64,000 nt of DNA from Myroides odoratimimus (GTDB taxonomy: Bacteria > Bacteroidota > Bacteroidia > Flavobacteriales > Flavobacteriaceae). The notes under the pieces were generated by a model. The model was given only the letters and a program-made list of their open reading frames with translations. It was not told the DNA's origin and did not search any database. Positions 1-8,876 of this stretch are shown here, piece by piece. A program made the position numbers and the translations under genes. Every line of letters starts with the position of its first letter. The stretch's first letter is position 1. The DNA lies in assembly GCF_030326305.1 (NCBI RefSeq), contig NZ_JACAKB010000006.1, forward strand, positions 36,284-100,283, written 5' to 3'.

Positions 1-3000
1 GTAATTAACAATATCGTAGAGATCTTAAATGATGAAACAGTTCAGAACAATATCTATACAACAGTAGCTAATAAGGGAAAAAAGGTAACAGGAGATGAAG
101 CTATTGGAGTAACAGGTGGAGATAAAGCTGCTTTACAGGCGATGACTATCTCGTTAAAAGACGGAGGAGTTACGCCAAAGAAAATTCAAGCAGGAGGTAA
201 AAAACAAATCTTGATTACCAATGAAAAAGGAGAAGTAGTATGGGTAGATGCAACTGATGAAGTGATTATAGATGCTGTTCAAAAGAATGAACGTATTACG
301 CTTTTAGAAGTTCAGGATAATGGAACCTTTGTTTACTATAACGAATTAGCGGTTAATTCAAAAGGAGAAATTATAGGAGAGGGTGTTGAGTTTGATGCTA
401 ATACTTTATCTATTGAAGAAAACACACCTGGTATTTTTACTTTCACAGACAAGAAAGGCTTTATTAAAGACATAGATATTCGTGCAAGTAATATCATTAT
501 TGATGATACTACTATTAATTCAGGAAATGATAATGTACAAGATATTATAGAGACAATATTTGAGATTATCAAAAATATTGATAGTCAGAAAAGAGATTTG
601 AAAGGAAACGGTATTTTAGTTAATAATGGAAAAGTAGTTGCAAATGCTCTTTTAGAAGAAGTAGAATTGTCTATAGCAGATAATGCAATTACAACAGCTA
701 AACTGGATACAAATGCGGTAATAAATACCAAAGTTGCTAATCATGCCATTACAGAAGATAAACTGTGGGCAGGTCAAGGTAGAGAAAATCAAGTAGCTGT
801 AGTACAAGCTGATGGTTCTGTTAAGTTTCAAGAGGTTAATGCTATTGTAGACGGTAAAGCACTTACAGTAGATAATTCATTAGATATTGAAGGTGATGCT
901 TCTAAAGCACTTCTTTCTCCATTAGCAATAAAAGTAAATGACTTAGGGATTGTAACAAAGCATATTGATCACAATGCAGTAACTGCTGATAAAATTGGTT
1001 CAGAAGAGGCAAGTAAAGGATCCGTGCTTATGGCTCAAGGAAATGGGAATAGTTCTTTTGTTACAGCTGATTCTATTATTGAAGGGACAATGCAGGCTGA
1101 CTTGAAAGGTGATGAGGAGACCATTCACGTTAAAGATGGAGAGAATGTTCTTTTCGGAAATAAAGATAAAGAAGTTAAGATTAGCATTATAAAAAGAGGA
1201 GTTAAAGGCAGTCATATTGCAACAAATACAATTGTTGATGAAAATATTGCTGATACAACAATTACTGCAACTAAATTAAACGGAGGAGAGAATAATGTCA
1301 ATGCAGTTGCCACAGTTATTGATGCGAAAGGAACAGTAGCTTATCAATCTCTAAAAGGAGATGCTATTTCGGATAAAGCAGCTTTGAAAACGGATGGTAT
1401 TATTACAATAGGAGGTTCAAATGAGCAAGGAGGTACCTTACTTAAAGAAGCGACATTAAGTATTGCTCCAAAAGGGATTAATACTCTTCAAATTGCTGAT
1501 AATGCAGTAAATAATTTGCAAATAGCTGATTTGGCTGTTTCATCTGATAAAATTACTTCAGGTACTGTTGGTACAGGAAGAGTATTGTTAAGTGATGTAG
1601 ATGGAAAAACGAAGTGGGGAGAATTAGATGATATAACAACTCAACTGGCTGGGGACTTAACTACTGATGAAATTATTCAATTGACTTCTCAAGACGGAGA
1701 AGGAAAAAAGGCATTATTAAAAGATGTAAAGTTAAGTATAAAGGATAATAGCATTACGAAAGATAAGTTAAGTTCTAAAGAAAACGATGTTCCAGTAGGT
1801 AAAGATAAAATATTAGTTACCAATGATAAAGGTGGATTTGATTATGTGTCTAAAGGAGCTTTTGAATCTGGTGGTGAGGATTTGTATGTAGGTGATGCAT
1901 TAGAATTTACTGTAGGTGACGGATTGAATACAGTATTAGTTGAAACAAAGATTGATGTAAAAGAGGGTGGTATTCACACCGAAAAGTTAGCAGAAGGAGC
2001 TGTTACGGTAACGAAAATATCTTCTAAGGGAGTTGATAATAATGCAGTTTTAACCGCTGATGGAGAAGGGAATGTAGCGTATAAAAAACTTACAGATAGT
2101 GCCTTTGAAGGAAAAGGAAAAGACTTGAAAGGAGATAATTCAATTACTGTTACTGCAAATAATAAAGCCCTTTTGAACGATGCTACAATTAGTATTGCAG
2201 AGTCTGGAGTACAAACAAAACATATTACAGGAAGAGCAGTTACAGCAGATAAGATAGGTGCAGAAGGGACAAGTAATGGTTTAGTATTGGTAACTAAAGA
2301 TGGAGGAGCGGAATTTTCTCCTATATCGGATGCAATTGTTGAAGCTGGAAAAGAAATTAAAGGAGGCAGTGCTATTGAGGTAACAAAAGGAAATAAAGCT
2401 GCATTGCAAGATGTAAGTATTGATGTTGCTAATCTTGGGATTACGAATGCAAAAATAGCAGAGCGAACAATTGAAGCCTCTAAATTTAATGCAAAAGGTT
2501 TTGATAAGGGAACTGTATTGACTTCTTTAGGAGATGGAGAGGCCAAATATGTAGCAATGAATGAATATGGTAAAGAATTAAAAAGTGATTCTTCTATTGA
2601 AGTATCTTCTAATAAAGCGTTACTTGAAGGGGTAACTATTAAAGTAAAGGATCTGGGGATAGGTACCGATCACTTAGGAGCTAAAGTCGTAACAGCAAAT
2701 AAGATAGGAGCTGATAAAGATAAAGCAGGATATGTATTAACTGCAAATAGTGATGGAGGTGCTACCTGGGAGGCAGTATCTGGAGGTAGTGAAGTAAATA
2801 AGGCTAATATTAAAGAAAGTAGTACAATTACCGCAACTGAAGGTAGTATAGGATCAGTTTTACAAGATGTTGCATTGGAAGTGAAGGGGTTGTCTATAAA
2901 AGGTCAGCACATTGAAGATAATGCTATTTCTCCTGCTAAGATTAATGCAAAGGCTGTAACAACAGAGAAGATAGATGTAAATGCTGTAACAACAGAGAAG

Positions 3001-4314
3001 ATAGCTAATAAGTCAGTAACAATCGCAAAGATTGATTCAGAATCAGCGAAGAAAGGACAAGTACTTACTGCCCAGGGAGATGGTACTGTTAAGTATACTA
3101 AAATGTCTGATAATGGTAGTTACTTAAAAACAGACCAAGATGGGCCGATATCAATTAAGGCACCAGATCATGGACGCATACTTTTAGCTGAAGCAACAAT
3201 TGATATTAAAGAGAAATCTATTGATACTAAATATATAGCAAATGATGCTGTTGGTTATACCCAATTACAAAAAAATGCTGTTTACGGATCTGTTATTAAA
3301 GAAAAAGCAATAACACAAGATAAAATAGCAGATAAAGCAGTAGATTATGAACAAATCGAGGATTTAGCTGTTGCAATTGATAAGATTTATTCAGGACCTA
3401 ATGTACCTCAAGGTTATGTATTGACAGCTGGTGCTGATGACGGAGCAAGCTGGGAGAAGTTGTCTGTAGATAGTGGTTCTGGAGATTTTGAAGAGAGCGA
3501 TACAATTGAAATAGAAGGAGAAGGAGATGGAGCATTCTTTAAAGATTTAAAGTTTAATGTTAAAGAGGGATCTATTAAAAACATACATATAGCAGATAAT
3601 GCTGTTGGTTATTTAGAATTACAGAATGGATCTGTAAAAGAAAGTATTATAGATGAAAAAGCAGTAACAAAAGAGAAAATTAGTTCTCACGGAGCTAATA
3701 AATACAAAGTTTTAATGTCTGATGGAGTAGGGGGAGCAAGCTGGGAATATGTGTCTGAAGATAGTGGTTCTGGAGATTTTGAAGAAAGTGATACAATTGA
3801 AATAGATGGAGATGAAGATGGAGAAGGAGCATTCTTTAAAGATTTAAAGTTTAATGTTAAAGAGGAATCTATTGAAAATAAACATATTGTAAATGAGTCA
3901 ATCAGAGTAGAGAAGATTAGTTCTCACGGAGCAAATGAATTCGAAGTTTTAATGTCTGATGGTGATGGAGGAGCTCGTTGGGAGAAAGTATCTGGAGGTG
4001 GAAGTAATATCGCATCACCGAAGTTCTTTTACTTACCAGCTATTTATGTTGAAATGGTGTCTGGACAAAGTACTTCTATAGAGCTGTACAATGAGTATAA
4101 AACACAGTTTGGTTCACCAATGTTATCAAGCAATGGGAATTCTACTTTACCAGTATACGATCAGTATGAGTTAAACTATTATGTAACCTACTATGACAAA
4201 AATGTATTTGAAGATGTAAAATTAGATAGTGATGGGGAATTACATTATAAAGTAAAACAAGGAGCTAAGCCAACAGGTAGAACCTTCTTTAATATTGTGT
4301 TAGAAGTGAAATAA
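1..4314 (+). CDS. Giant tandem-repeat fibre/adhesin-like protein, 5' end outside window
   Basis: The reading frame is open from base 1, so the gene starts upstream of the window; the first ATG at 142 is internal. At least 1437 residues are visible. The body is a chain of about a dozen units, each with a beta-rich KALL.D..I.I segment, one or more ten-residue motifs like NAVTTEKI, and a closing motif G.VL...GDGGA.W. The closing motif recurs mostly every 219-237 nt. Ten-residue xxAVTxxKIx motifs are known from trimeric phage tail fibres and similar stalks, so a fibrous, possibly trimeric surface or tail-like stalk is inferred. The last ~100 residues form a distinct non-repetitive C-terminal domain rich in Tyr. 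No phage structural genes lie nearby. The lectin-like gene follows after a hairpin. Substrate and export route cannot be read from the visible part. Confidence 0.8.
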   Translation, partial: VINNIVEILNDETVQNNIYTTVANKGKKVTGDEAIGVTGGDKAALQAMTISLKDGGVTPKKIQAGGKKQILITNEKGEVVWVDATDEVIIDAVQKNERITLLEVQDNGTFVYYNELAVNSKGEIIGEGVEFDANTLSIEENTPGIFTFTDKKGFIKDIDIRASNIIIDDTTINSGNDNVQDIIETIFEIIKNIDSQKRDLKGNGILVNNGKVVANALLEEVELSIADNAITTAKLDTNAVINTKVANHAITEDKLWAGQGRENQVAVVQADGSVKFQEVNAIVDGKALTVDNSLDIEGDASKALLSPLAIKVNDLGIVTKHIDHNAVTADKIGSEEASKGSVLMAQGNGNSSFVTADSIIEGTMQADLKGDEETIHVKDGENVLFGNKDKEVKISIIKRGVKGSHIATNTIVDENIADTTITATKLNGGENNVNAVATVIDAKGTVAYQSLKGDAISDKAALKTDGIITIGGSNEQGGTLLKEATLSIAPKGINTLQIADNAVNNLQIADLAVSSDKITSGTVGTGRVLLSDVDGKTKWGELDDITTQLAGDLTTDEIIQLTSQDGEGKKALLKDVKLSIKDNSITKDKLSSKENDVPVGKDKILVTNDKGGFDYVSKGAFESGGEDLYVGDALEFTVGDGLNTVLVETKIDVKEGGIHTEKLAEGAVTVTKISSKGVDNNAVLTADGEGNVAYKKLTDSAFEGKGKDLKGDNSITVTANNKALLNDATISIAESGVQTKHITGRAVTADKIGAEGTSNGLVLVTKDGGAEFSPISDAIVEAGKEIKGGSAIEVTKGNKAALQDVSIDVANLGITNAKIAERTIEASKFNAKGFDKGTVLTSLGDGEAKYVAMNEYGKELKSDSSIEVSSNKALLEGVTIKVKDLGIGTDHLGAKVVTANKIGADKDKAGYVLTANSDGGATWEAVSGGSEVNKANIKESSTITATEGSIGSVLQDVALEVKGLSIKGQHIEDNAISPAKINAKAVTTEKIDVNAVTTEKIANKSVTIAKIDSESAKKGQVLTAQGDGTVKYTKMSDNGSYLKTDQDGPISIKAPDHGRILLAEATIDIKEKSIDTKYIANDAVGYTQLQKNAVYGSVIKEKAITQDKIADKAVDYEQIEDLAVAIDKIYSGPNVPQGYVLTAGADDGASWEKLSVDSGSGDFEESDTIEIEGEGDGAFFKDLKFNVKEGSIKNIHIADNAVGYLELQNGSVKESIIDEKAVTKEKISSHGANKYKVLMSDGVGGASWEYVSEDSGSGDFEESDTIEIDGDEDGEGAFFKDLKFNVKEESIENKHIVNESIRVEKISSHGANEFEVLMSDGDGGARWEKVSGGGSNIASPKFFYLPAIYVEMVSGQSTSIELYNEYKTQFGSPMLSSNGNSTLPVYDQYELNYYVTYYDKNVFEDVKLDSDGELHYKVKQGAKPTGRTFFNIVLEVK
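2953..3005 (+). repeat. 30-bp tandem duplication encoding a ten-residue motif
   Basis: GCTGTAACAACAGAGAAGAT occurs at 2953 and again at 2983, exactly 30 bp apart and in frame. It duplicates the ten-residue motif NAVTTEKI(D/A). The near-perfect identity shows it is a recent duplication compared with the other, diverged units. Confidence 0.9.
3442..4010 (+). repeat. Recent 291-bp unit duplication inside the repeat protein
   Basis: The segment from about 3442 (GGAGCAAGCTGGGA) is repeated from 3733 with a 291-bp offset (97 codons). Both copies carry AGTGGTTCTGGAGATTTTGA and GCATTCTTTAAAGATTTAAA. The second copy has 9 extra bases coding for acidic residues. Nucleotide identity is far higher than between other units, so this is a late in-frame duplication. 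Confidence 0.85.
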
Positions 4315-4324
4315 TAATCTATAT

Positions 4325-4351
4325 CCCAAAGAAGATTATATCTTCTTTGGG
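4325..4351 (+). terminator. Hairpin between repeat protein and lectin gene
   Basis: Perfect 11-bp stem CCCAAAGAAGA / TCTTCTTTGGG with a 5-base loop, right after the repeat-protein stop. It lacks a good T-run (GTTTAAAAA follows), so it may attenuate or stabilise the mRNA rather than fully terminate. Confidence 0.5.
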
Positions 4352-4367
4352 GTTTAAAAAATGACGT

Positions 4368-5903
4368 ATGAAAAAGTATTATTATTTATTGATAGCGTTT
4401 TTAACTCTGCTGACTGTAAAGGCTCAGGCTACACATGAGTATCCTTTAACTGACCTTGACTATAATAATTTACCTTCTTGGATAACAAATGATTTTGGGA
4501 AAGGAAGTTTGTCAGGACCTACTGGGCAGTCAAGATATACTTCTGAAGGAATTGTATTAACTATAAAAAGAGCAACAACAAGTGCTTTTGCTATTGATGA
4601 TTTAAATCTTGATTTGCGCAAAGGAGCAAAGTTTGAGTTTGAGTATGCCATGGCTATAGTAAATCCAAATGATGCTCAACGTGTTGGGTTTGGAGGAGGA
4701 GGTATGACCTTTTTTATTTATGAGGCAGGTCAATCACTTAGTATGGGATATCTTGGAAGTGCCTTAGGATATTCTTTTAATGGCTCAACAGCAAGTGGGT
4801 CAACAGCAATCAAAACAGGACTTAATGGTGCTTATTTAGGTATAGGTTTTGATTTAGATGGTAATAACAAAGAGAGAAGAGGTTTTGGAATGGGGAGTTA
4901 TGAGACCCGTGAAGGACTGGCGGAGCAAAGATATTGGAATGCAGGTTATCAAGAGGAATTTTTATCTGATTTAGGAAAAGAAGCTTTTGGAAGCTTTTAC
5001 AAAAATCATATTACCTTAAGAGGCGCAGGACAAGGAAATCAATACAAAGGAAATCCTCTGTTGTTAACGAAGTATTTTGGTGGTAATGATTCGGGTAATA
5101 ACACCGCTATGGCAACTCTGGATTATAATACAGGAGAATATGATTTTAGCTCAAGCGATAATGGTGCTGATTTTAATATTGCTAATGGAGGGTTCGATTA
5201 TAGCCCTATTTTTCAAAAAATAGAGGTAGAGTTAGAACCAGATGGAGAGGAAGGAATGTTTGTAACCATAAAAGGAAATGGGAGGTTATTAATTGATAGG
5301 TTCTACTATAAACACTCATTCAAAACTTATGGAGATGGAAAACAGATTAATGGTCAATATGTCGATTACCAATACGATTATAGTACAGGTATCCCATATA
5401 GAGTTAATATTGGTTTTGCAGCTACTACAATGGATCAACATACTCAAAAAACCATTATTAGAAATGTCAAAGTATCACCAATTGACGAAGGAGAAGACGA
5501 AGGTATAGAGTTAGAAGATGAGTATGAAGAAATTTGTATTAGTGAAAATATAGATAGCACAGGAGCTGTTGCTTTTATTGATATACTAAAGGATACAGAT
5601 TATAATGTAGATTGGAATAGTTTTAAGTTTGTAGATAAAGATGGAAATAAGAAGGGAAATACTGATGACTACTTTAAGGACTACTATGCTGAATGGGAGT
5701 ATGATAGGTCTAATCGACAAGTTAAAATGACTGTTCAGTTTGATTATTATAAGCCACAAGAAAATTTAGATATTTTTTATACAGTAAAAATAGATGGTGT
5801 AGAATCTAAGCCAGCAAATATTTTAGTTAAAAGTATTGAGTGTGGAGCAATAGCTAATCCGCATATTAGAGTGAAGAATGAAAACGAAGAGTATTTGCCT
5901 TAA
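4368..5903 (+). CDS. Secreted legume-type lectin-like (ConA-like fold) protein
   Basis: The 511-residue product starts with a clear signal peptide (MKKYYYLLIAFLTLLTVKAQA), so it is exported. Residues ~25-375 look like a bacterial L-type lectin/ConA-like sandwich: GGGGMTFFIYE, a glycine-rich ALGYSF, then AYLGIGFDLDGN where the FD.D pattern matches the family's metal/sugar-binding strand, and a late strand YRVNIGFAATT. An acidic linker (EGEDEGIELEDEYEE, ~388-402) leads to a ~110-residue C-terminal Ig-like domain with two cysteines. It lies 53 bp behind the giant repeat gene, which suggests a functional pair at the cell surface (inference). No T9SS C-terminal sorting domain was recognised. The ligand is unknown. 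Confidence 0.65.
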   Translation: MKKYYYLLIAFLTLLTVKAQATHEYPLTDLDYNNLPSWITNDFGKGSLSGPTGQSRYTSEGIVLTIKRATTSAFAIDDLNLDLRKGAKFEFEYAMAIVNPNDAQRVGFGGGGMTFFIYEAGQSLSMGYLGSALGYSFNGSTASGSTAIKTGLNGAYLGIGFDLDGNNKERRGFGMGSYETREGLAEQRYWNAGYQEEFLSDLGKEAFGSFYKNHITLRGAGQGNQYKGNPLLLTKYFGGNDSGNNTAMATLDYNTGEYDFSSSDNGADFNIANGGFDYSPIFQKIEVELEPDGEEGMFVTIKGNGRLLIDRFYYKHSFKTYGDGKQINGQYVDYQYDYSTGIPYRVNIGFAATTMDQHTQKTIIRNVKVSPIDEGEDEGIELEDEYEEICISENIDSTGAVAFIDILKDTDYNVDWNSFKFVDKDGNKKGNTDDYFKDYYAEWEYDRSNRQVKMTVQFDYYKPQENLDIFYTVKIDGVESKPANILVKSIECGAIANPHIRVKNENEEYLP

Positions 5904-5920
5904 ATGACAATGGAGTAAGA

Positions 5921-5955
5921 CAGAAAGGAAGCTTAAAAGCTTCCTTTTTTTTGTC
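5921..5955 (+). terminator. Rho-independent terminator after lectin gene
   Basis: Perfect 8-bp stem GGAAGCTT / AAGCTTCC (5927-5934 and 5937-5944) followed by eight T. Flanking AAGACAGAAA and TTTTTTGTCTT can extend the stem. The rest of the 5904-6277 gap is AT-rich with no gene; the next promoter sits at its end. Confidence 0.9.
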
Positions 5956-6224
5956 TTATAGAGAGTCTGTTTATGAATCTGGAGCACTAATAGACGGAGT
6001 TTTGATGACTTTTTGTAAGTGTGTAGTGAATGTGTAGGGGCTAAAGTATAAAATAGGAATAACCACCTAGTAATAAGGATAGTTTTTTTGGTGAAAATAT
6101 TGCAGAATATGCTAGAAAAAATGAAAAAATATTCTGTAGAAAAGCTTTTTTATTTGTCTGCTTTATCAAATCTGTAAAAATGTGTTTAGTATGTATAAAT
6201 AGGTGAAAAAGCATGTGTTTGTGT

Positions 6225-6255
6225 ATTGATTTTTTTGTCTTGTAATTTATATTTG
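6225..6255 (+). promoter_or_regulatory. Bacteroidetes promoter for the 2OG oxygenase
   Basis: -33-like ATTG at 6225-6228, 19-base spacer, then TATATTTG (TAnnTTTG consensus) at 6248-6255, 22 bases before the ATG at 6278. Confidence 0.6.
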
Positions 6256-6277
6256 TATACTTTTTATTTGTTAATGT

Positions 6278-6904
6278 ATGGGTGATTTTGAGATAAATAC
6301 ATTTTATGAGTTAATAATAGACGATTTAATTAATCGTAAATACTCAGTGGTTGACTGTTTTTTTTCGGAGGAAGAGGTTAACTTATTAAGAGCAAATTTG
6401 CTTTTAAAACAAGATTTGCACAGCTTTAAAAAAGCAGCGATAGGACAGGCTAACGGTGAACAAATAGTAGAAGAAATACGTGGGGATTCTATCTTGTGGC
6501 TAGACGAGAAACAGCCTGATGAGGTAGAGCAAATGTACTTCAATAAAGTGAATCACTTTTTAGAATATGTGAATAGAACTTGCTATTTAGGTATTCAAGA
6601 AGGGGAGTTTCACTATGCGTGTTATCCTCCAGGTACATGTTATAAAAGACATTTAGATGTTTTTCAGACGGATAGTCGTAGAACTTTGTCAGTAGTGCTA
6701 TATCTAAATGATCAAGATTGGACACCAGCCTATGGTGGACAATTAGCTTTGTATTTAAAACAAGAAGACGGTACAGAGATAGAAGAGATTGTACATGCGT
6801 TACCAGGGCGTTTAGTAGTATTTGATAGCAAAAGTATTGAACACGAAGTAAAGATGGTTCACCAAACGCGTTATAGTATCACAGGATGGTTAAAAACTAG
6901 ATAA
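6278..6904 (+). CDS. 2-oxoglutarate/Fe(II)-dependent oxygenase, prolyl-4-hydroxylase type
   Basis: The 208-residue protein carries the double-stranded beta-helix oxygenase core. The iron triad is H125 and D127 (KRHLD) plus H189 (IEHEV), and R198 (RYSITGW) is placed to hold 2-oxoglutarate. The segment YPPGTCYKRHLD followed by LSVVLYLND and YGGQLALY is typical of P4H/EGL-9-like hydroxylases, which hydroxylate protein side chains. Residues 1-100 are less conserved. A Bacteroidetes promoter lies just upstream and a bidirectional terminator just downstream, so it is a single-gene unit convergent with the PepSY operon. The substrate is unknown; a ribosomal or translation protein is possible by analogy but not shown here. 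Confidence 0.85.
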   Translation: MGDFEINTFYELIIDDLINRKYSVVDCFFSEEEVNLLRANLLLKQDLHSFKKAAIGQANGEQIVEEIRGDSILWLDEKQPDEVEQMYFNKVNHFLEYVNRTCYLGIQEGEFHYACYPPGTCYKRHLDVFQTDSRRTLSVVLYLNDQDWTPAYGGQLALYLKQEDGTEIEEIVHALPGRLVVFDSKSIEHEVKMVHQTRYSITGWLKTR

Positions 6905-6905
6905 T

Positions 6906-6940
6906 AAAAAAGCCTTTATGTACTACATAAAGGCTTTTTT
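6906..6940. terminator. Bidirectional terminator between converging genes
   Basis: 11-bp perfect stem AGCCTTTATGT / ACATAAAGGCT (6911-6921 and 6925-6935) with an A-run on the left and T-run on the right, so it serves both the oxygenase and the PepSY operon. Confidence 0.9.
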
Positions 6941-6956
6941 ATAGATTATAATTGTT

Positions 6957-8561
6957 CTATTCTGTGATAGCTATTTCTTCTTGAGATTTCTTTTCATGTT
7001 TATTACGAATTAGTTTCCAAGAGTATAAGGTGATAATTGGAACAATAATCCAGAATAAGTCAATTAGCAAGATATCATGATATCCCTTAGACCAACTTAC
7101 CCATATCCAATTCCCCGTCATAATACCATTTGCAATAGGAATAAATAATCCAATGATACTACCGATTAACAGACAGTCTCTATTGGTTTTATATATACTT
7201 TTACGAATACACAACAAGATAGTGATAGCTAGCCAAGTCCAGAAGTAGAATGAATACACAAAGCTCTGTCCACCAGTAGGGTTAATTTTAACAGCGATAA
7301 AGGCTAAAGCCGTTACAGGATACATAGATAGACAGATAGCCATATAAATGTTTGCTAACCAGAAGTTAAACTTGCGTTTGTGCTCTGGTACATTCTTTTT
7401 ATCTCTTGCTACTAGCCAAATCAAAACACCTGATATAATTACGATACATCCAGCTATTCCAACTAAGAAATAAACAATTCGTGTAGCATACCCTCCAAAT
7501 GACCCAAAGTGTAATAGATATACCAAATTAGAAAATACATACGTGTAACCGGGATTCACATTTGGATTACTAATTTCTTCCACTTCTCCTGAAAAGACGT
7601 GATACTTTATCTCTCCACGACTGTTTAACTGTTTTTCATTATGAGCTCTTCCTAAGAATTCTACAGTCATACTCTCGTCTCCATAATTTTTAATAGAGAT
7701 ATTAGAGATATAAGGATCGTCCCATCTCTTTACAGTTTCTTCTATATAATAATTAAGGTTCAAGTCATGTTCTATAGGCTTGTTTTGATAAACAATTTCT
7801 TGAGCTCCTCTATTCTCATAAGCGTCTTTATTAAATTTATCAGCATCACCACCATAACCTAAGGCGATAATAGTAGCTGCTACTATACGGTAGTTTAATA
7901 AGAAATAAGCTCCAGTAATGGCAAATATTAATTGAAAAGGAAATGTGATAACTCCTAATGCCGTATGCAGATCAGTCCAAACAGTCTTTAATTTTTCCCA
8001 TGGTCTAAAGACATAGAAGTTGGAAACTATCTTTTGCCAATGGACTAATAATCCTGTGATTAGGGCAAAAAGATAGATAAAAGATACTAGCCCTGCTACG
8101 AAATAACCAAACGGTGAAATATGAATATTCACTAATCCATTTAACTGAGCTAAGAAGTGTAGTCTATATAAGAACTCACCTAGAGAATAAGCATCTTCAT
8201 AGCTATTTTTCTCTTTTGTTATCGGATCGTATAGTCCGAAGCTGCGCTCTTTGGCTTTCGGAACTAAAGTATCTTGGGCAGAAGAAATATTGTAACCAAT
8301 AACTCTACTTCTATCATTCATACGGAATGATATATTTCTGCTCTGTAACCCAAACTGAGTATCTAGAGAATCTAGTAATACATTATAGTTTATTGATGCT
8401 ATATCAACTTTTTGTTGAGGTTGGTTACTCTGCCAATTGCCAATCTCATTTCTAAAGAATGCAAAAGAACCTGCAAAAAAGATGATGTAAAGTAGTACAG
8501 TAATGATAATTCCACTTATCGTGTGTAAGTGAAAGTATTTATTGTAGTTTCTAATATTCAT
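6957..8561 (-). CDS. PepSY-associated transmembrane protein, probable siderophore/iron reductase-type
   Basis: The 534-residue membrane protein begins with MNIRNYNKYFHLHTISGI followed by a strong TM helix, the classic start of PepSY_TM proteins. Further helices lie near residues 145-170, 205-230, 345-390 and 400-510. Large periplasmic loops sit between helices 1-2 and 3-4 and include a PepSY-like stretch (YYIEETVKRWDDPYISNISIKN). The family includes FpvG-like inner-membrane proteins that help release iron from siderophores. It is the last gene of a three-gene minus-strand operon with two small membrane proteins, an arrangement that resembles the DUF3649-DUF3325-PepSY clusters of iron uptake loci. 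Iron reduction is inference; no TonB receptor is present in the window. Confidence 0.75.
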   Translation of the reverse strand: MNIRNYNKYFHLHTISGIIITVLLYIIFFAGSFAFFRNEIGNWQSNQPQQKVDIASINYNVLLDSLDTQFGLQSRNISFRMNDRSRVIGYNISSAQDTLVPKAKERSFGLYDPITKEKNSYEDAYSLGEFLYRLHFLAQLNGLVNIHISPFGYFVAGLVSFIYLFALITGLLVHWQKIVSNFYVFRPWEKLKTVWTDLHTALGVITFPFQLIFAITGAYFLLNYRIVAATIIALGYGGDADKFNKDAYENRGAQEIVYQNKPIEHDLNLNYYIEETVKRWDDPYISNISIKNYGDESMTVEFLGRAHNEKQLNSRGEIKYHVFSGEVEEISNPNVNPGYTYVFSNLVYLLHFGSFGGYATRIVYFLVGIAGCIVIISGVLIWLVARDKKNVPEHKRKFNFWLANIYMAICLSMYPVTALAFIAVKINPTGGQSFVYSFYFWTWLAITILLCIRKSIYKTNRDCLLIGSIIGLFIPIANGIMTGNWIWVSWSKGYHDILLIDLFWIIVPIITLYSWKLIRNKHEKKSQEEIAITE

Positions 8562-8582
8562 AATGGCTGTGTTGACTTGTTT

Positions 8583-8873
8583 TTAAGTATGAATAGGGGA
8601 GATTAAGTAAGGTGAATAAAATAAAATAGATAAGCAGATATACAAAAGCCATATTTTATAACCATTACCTAGAACGAAGGCTACTATGAATAAAATAGCC
8701 CAAAGGGTATATCCTGTAACAAACATCGTTGTGAAAATAGGAGCAGCAGGAAAGAAATACATTAAGAACATATGAAATGTTATACTCACTATAAATCCAC
8801 CAAATAAACCTGCTGTGATCTTTAAGAAGCGTTGCCAAACGGACGTTTCTAAGTGTTTTTTGTTTGCTGGCAT
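8583..8873 (-). CDS. Small membrane protein of the PepSY operon (DUF3649-like)
   Basis: A 96-residue protein with three predicted TM helices after a polar N-terminus (MPANKKHLETSVWQRFLK). It lies 21 bp upstream of the PepSY gene and 3 bp downstream of another small membrane protein, so the three are co-transcribed. Size, order and the GGF.....F.MFLMYFFPAAP pattern resemble DUF3649 proteins found with PepSY iron genes in other bacteria; this assignment is tentative because the similarity was judged by eye. Confidence 0.5.
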   Translation of the reverse strand: MPANKKHLETSVWQRFLKITAGLFGGFIVSITFHMFLMYFFPAAPIFTTMFVTGYTLWAILFIVAFVLGNGYKIWLLYICLSILFYSPYLISPIHT

Positions 8874-8876
8874 GAT

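Noticed and set aside
1974-2546. 190-residue minus-strand frame inside the repeat gene
   Set aside because: Shadow of the plus-strand repeats; low-complexity Ser/Ala/Pro sequence with no start signal or family.
1-4314. Prophage tail-fibre gene or CRISPR-like repeats
   Set aside because: The repeats are in-frame protein repeats of unequal length without spacers, and no capsid, tail, integrase or lysis gene lies in the window.
4368-5903. T9SS C-terminal sorting domain on the lectin
   Set aside because: The end IRVKNENEEYLP lacks the type A or B pattern.
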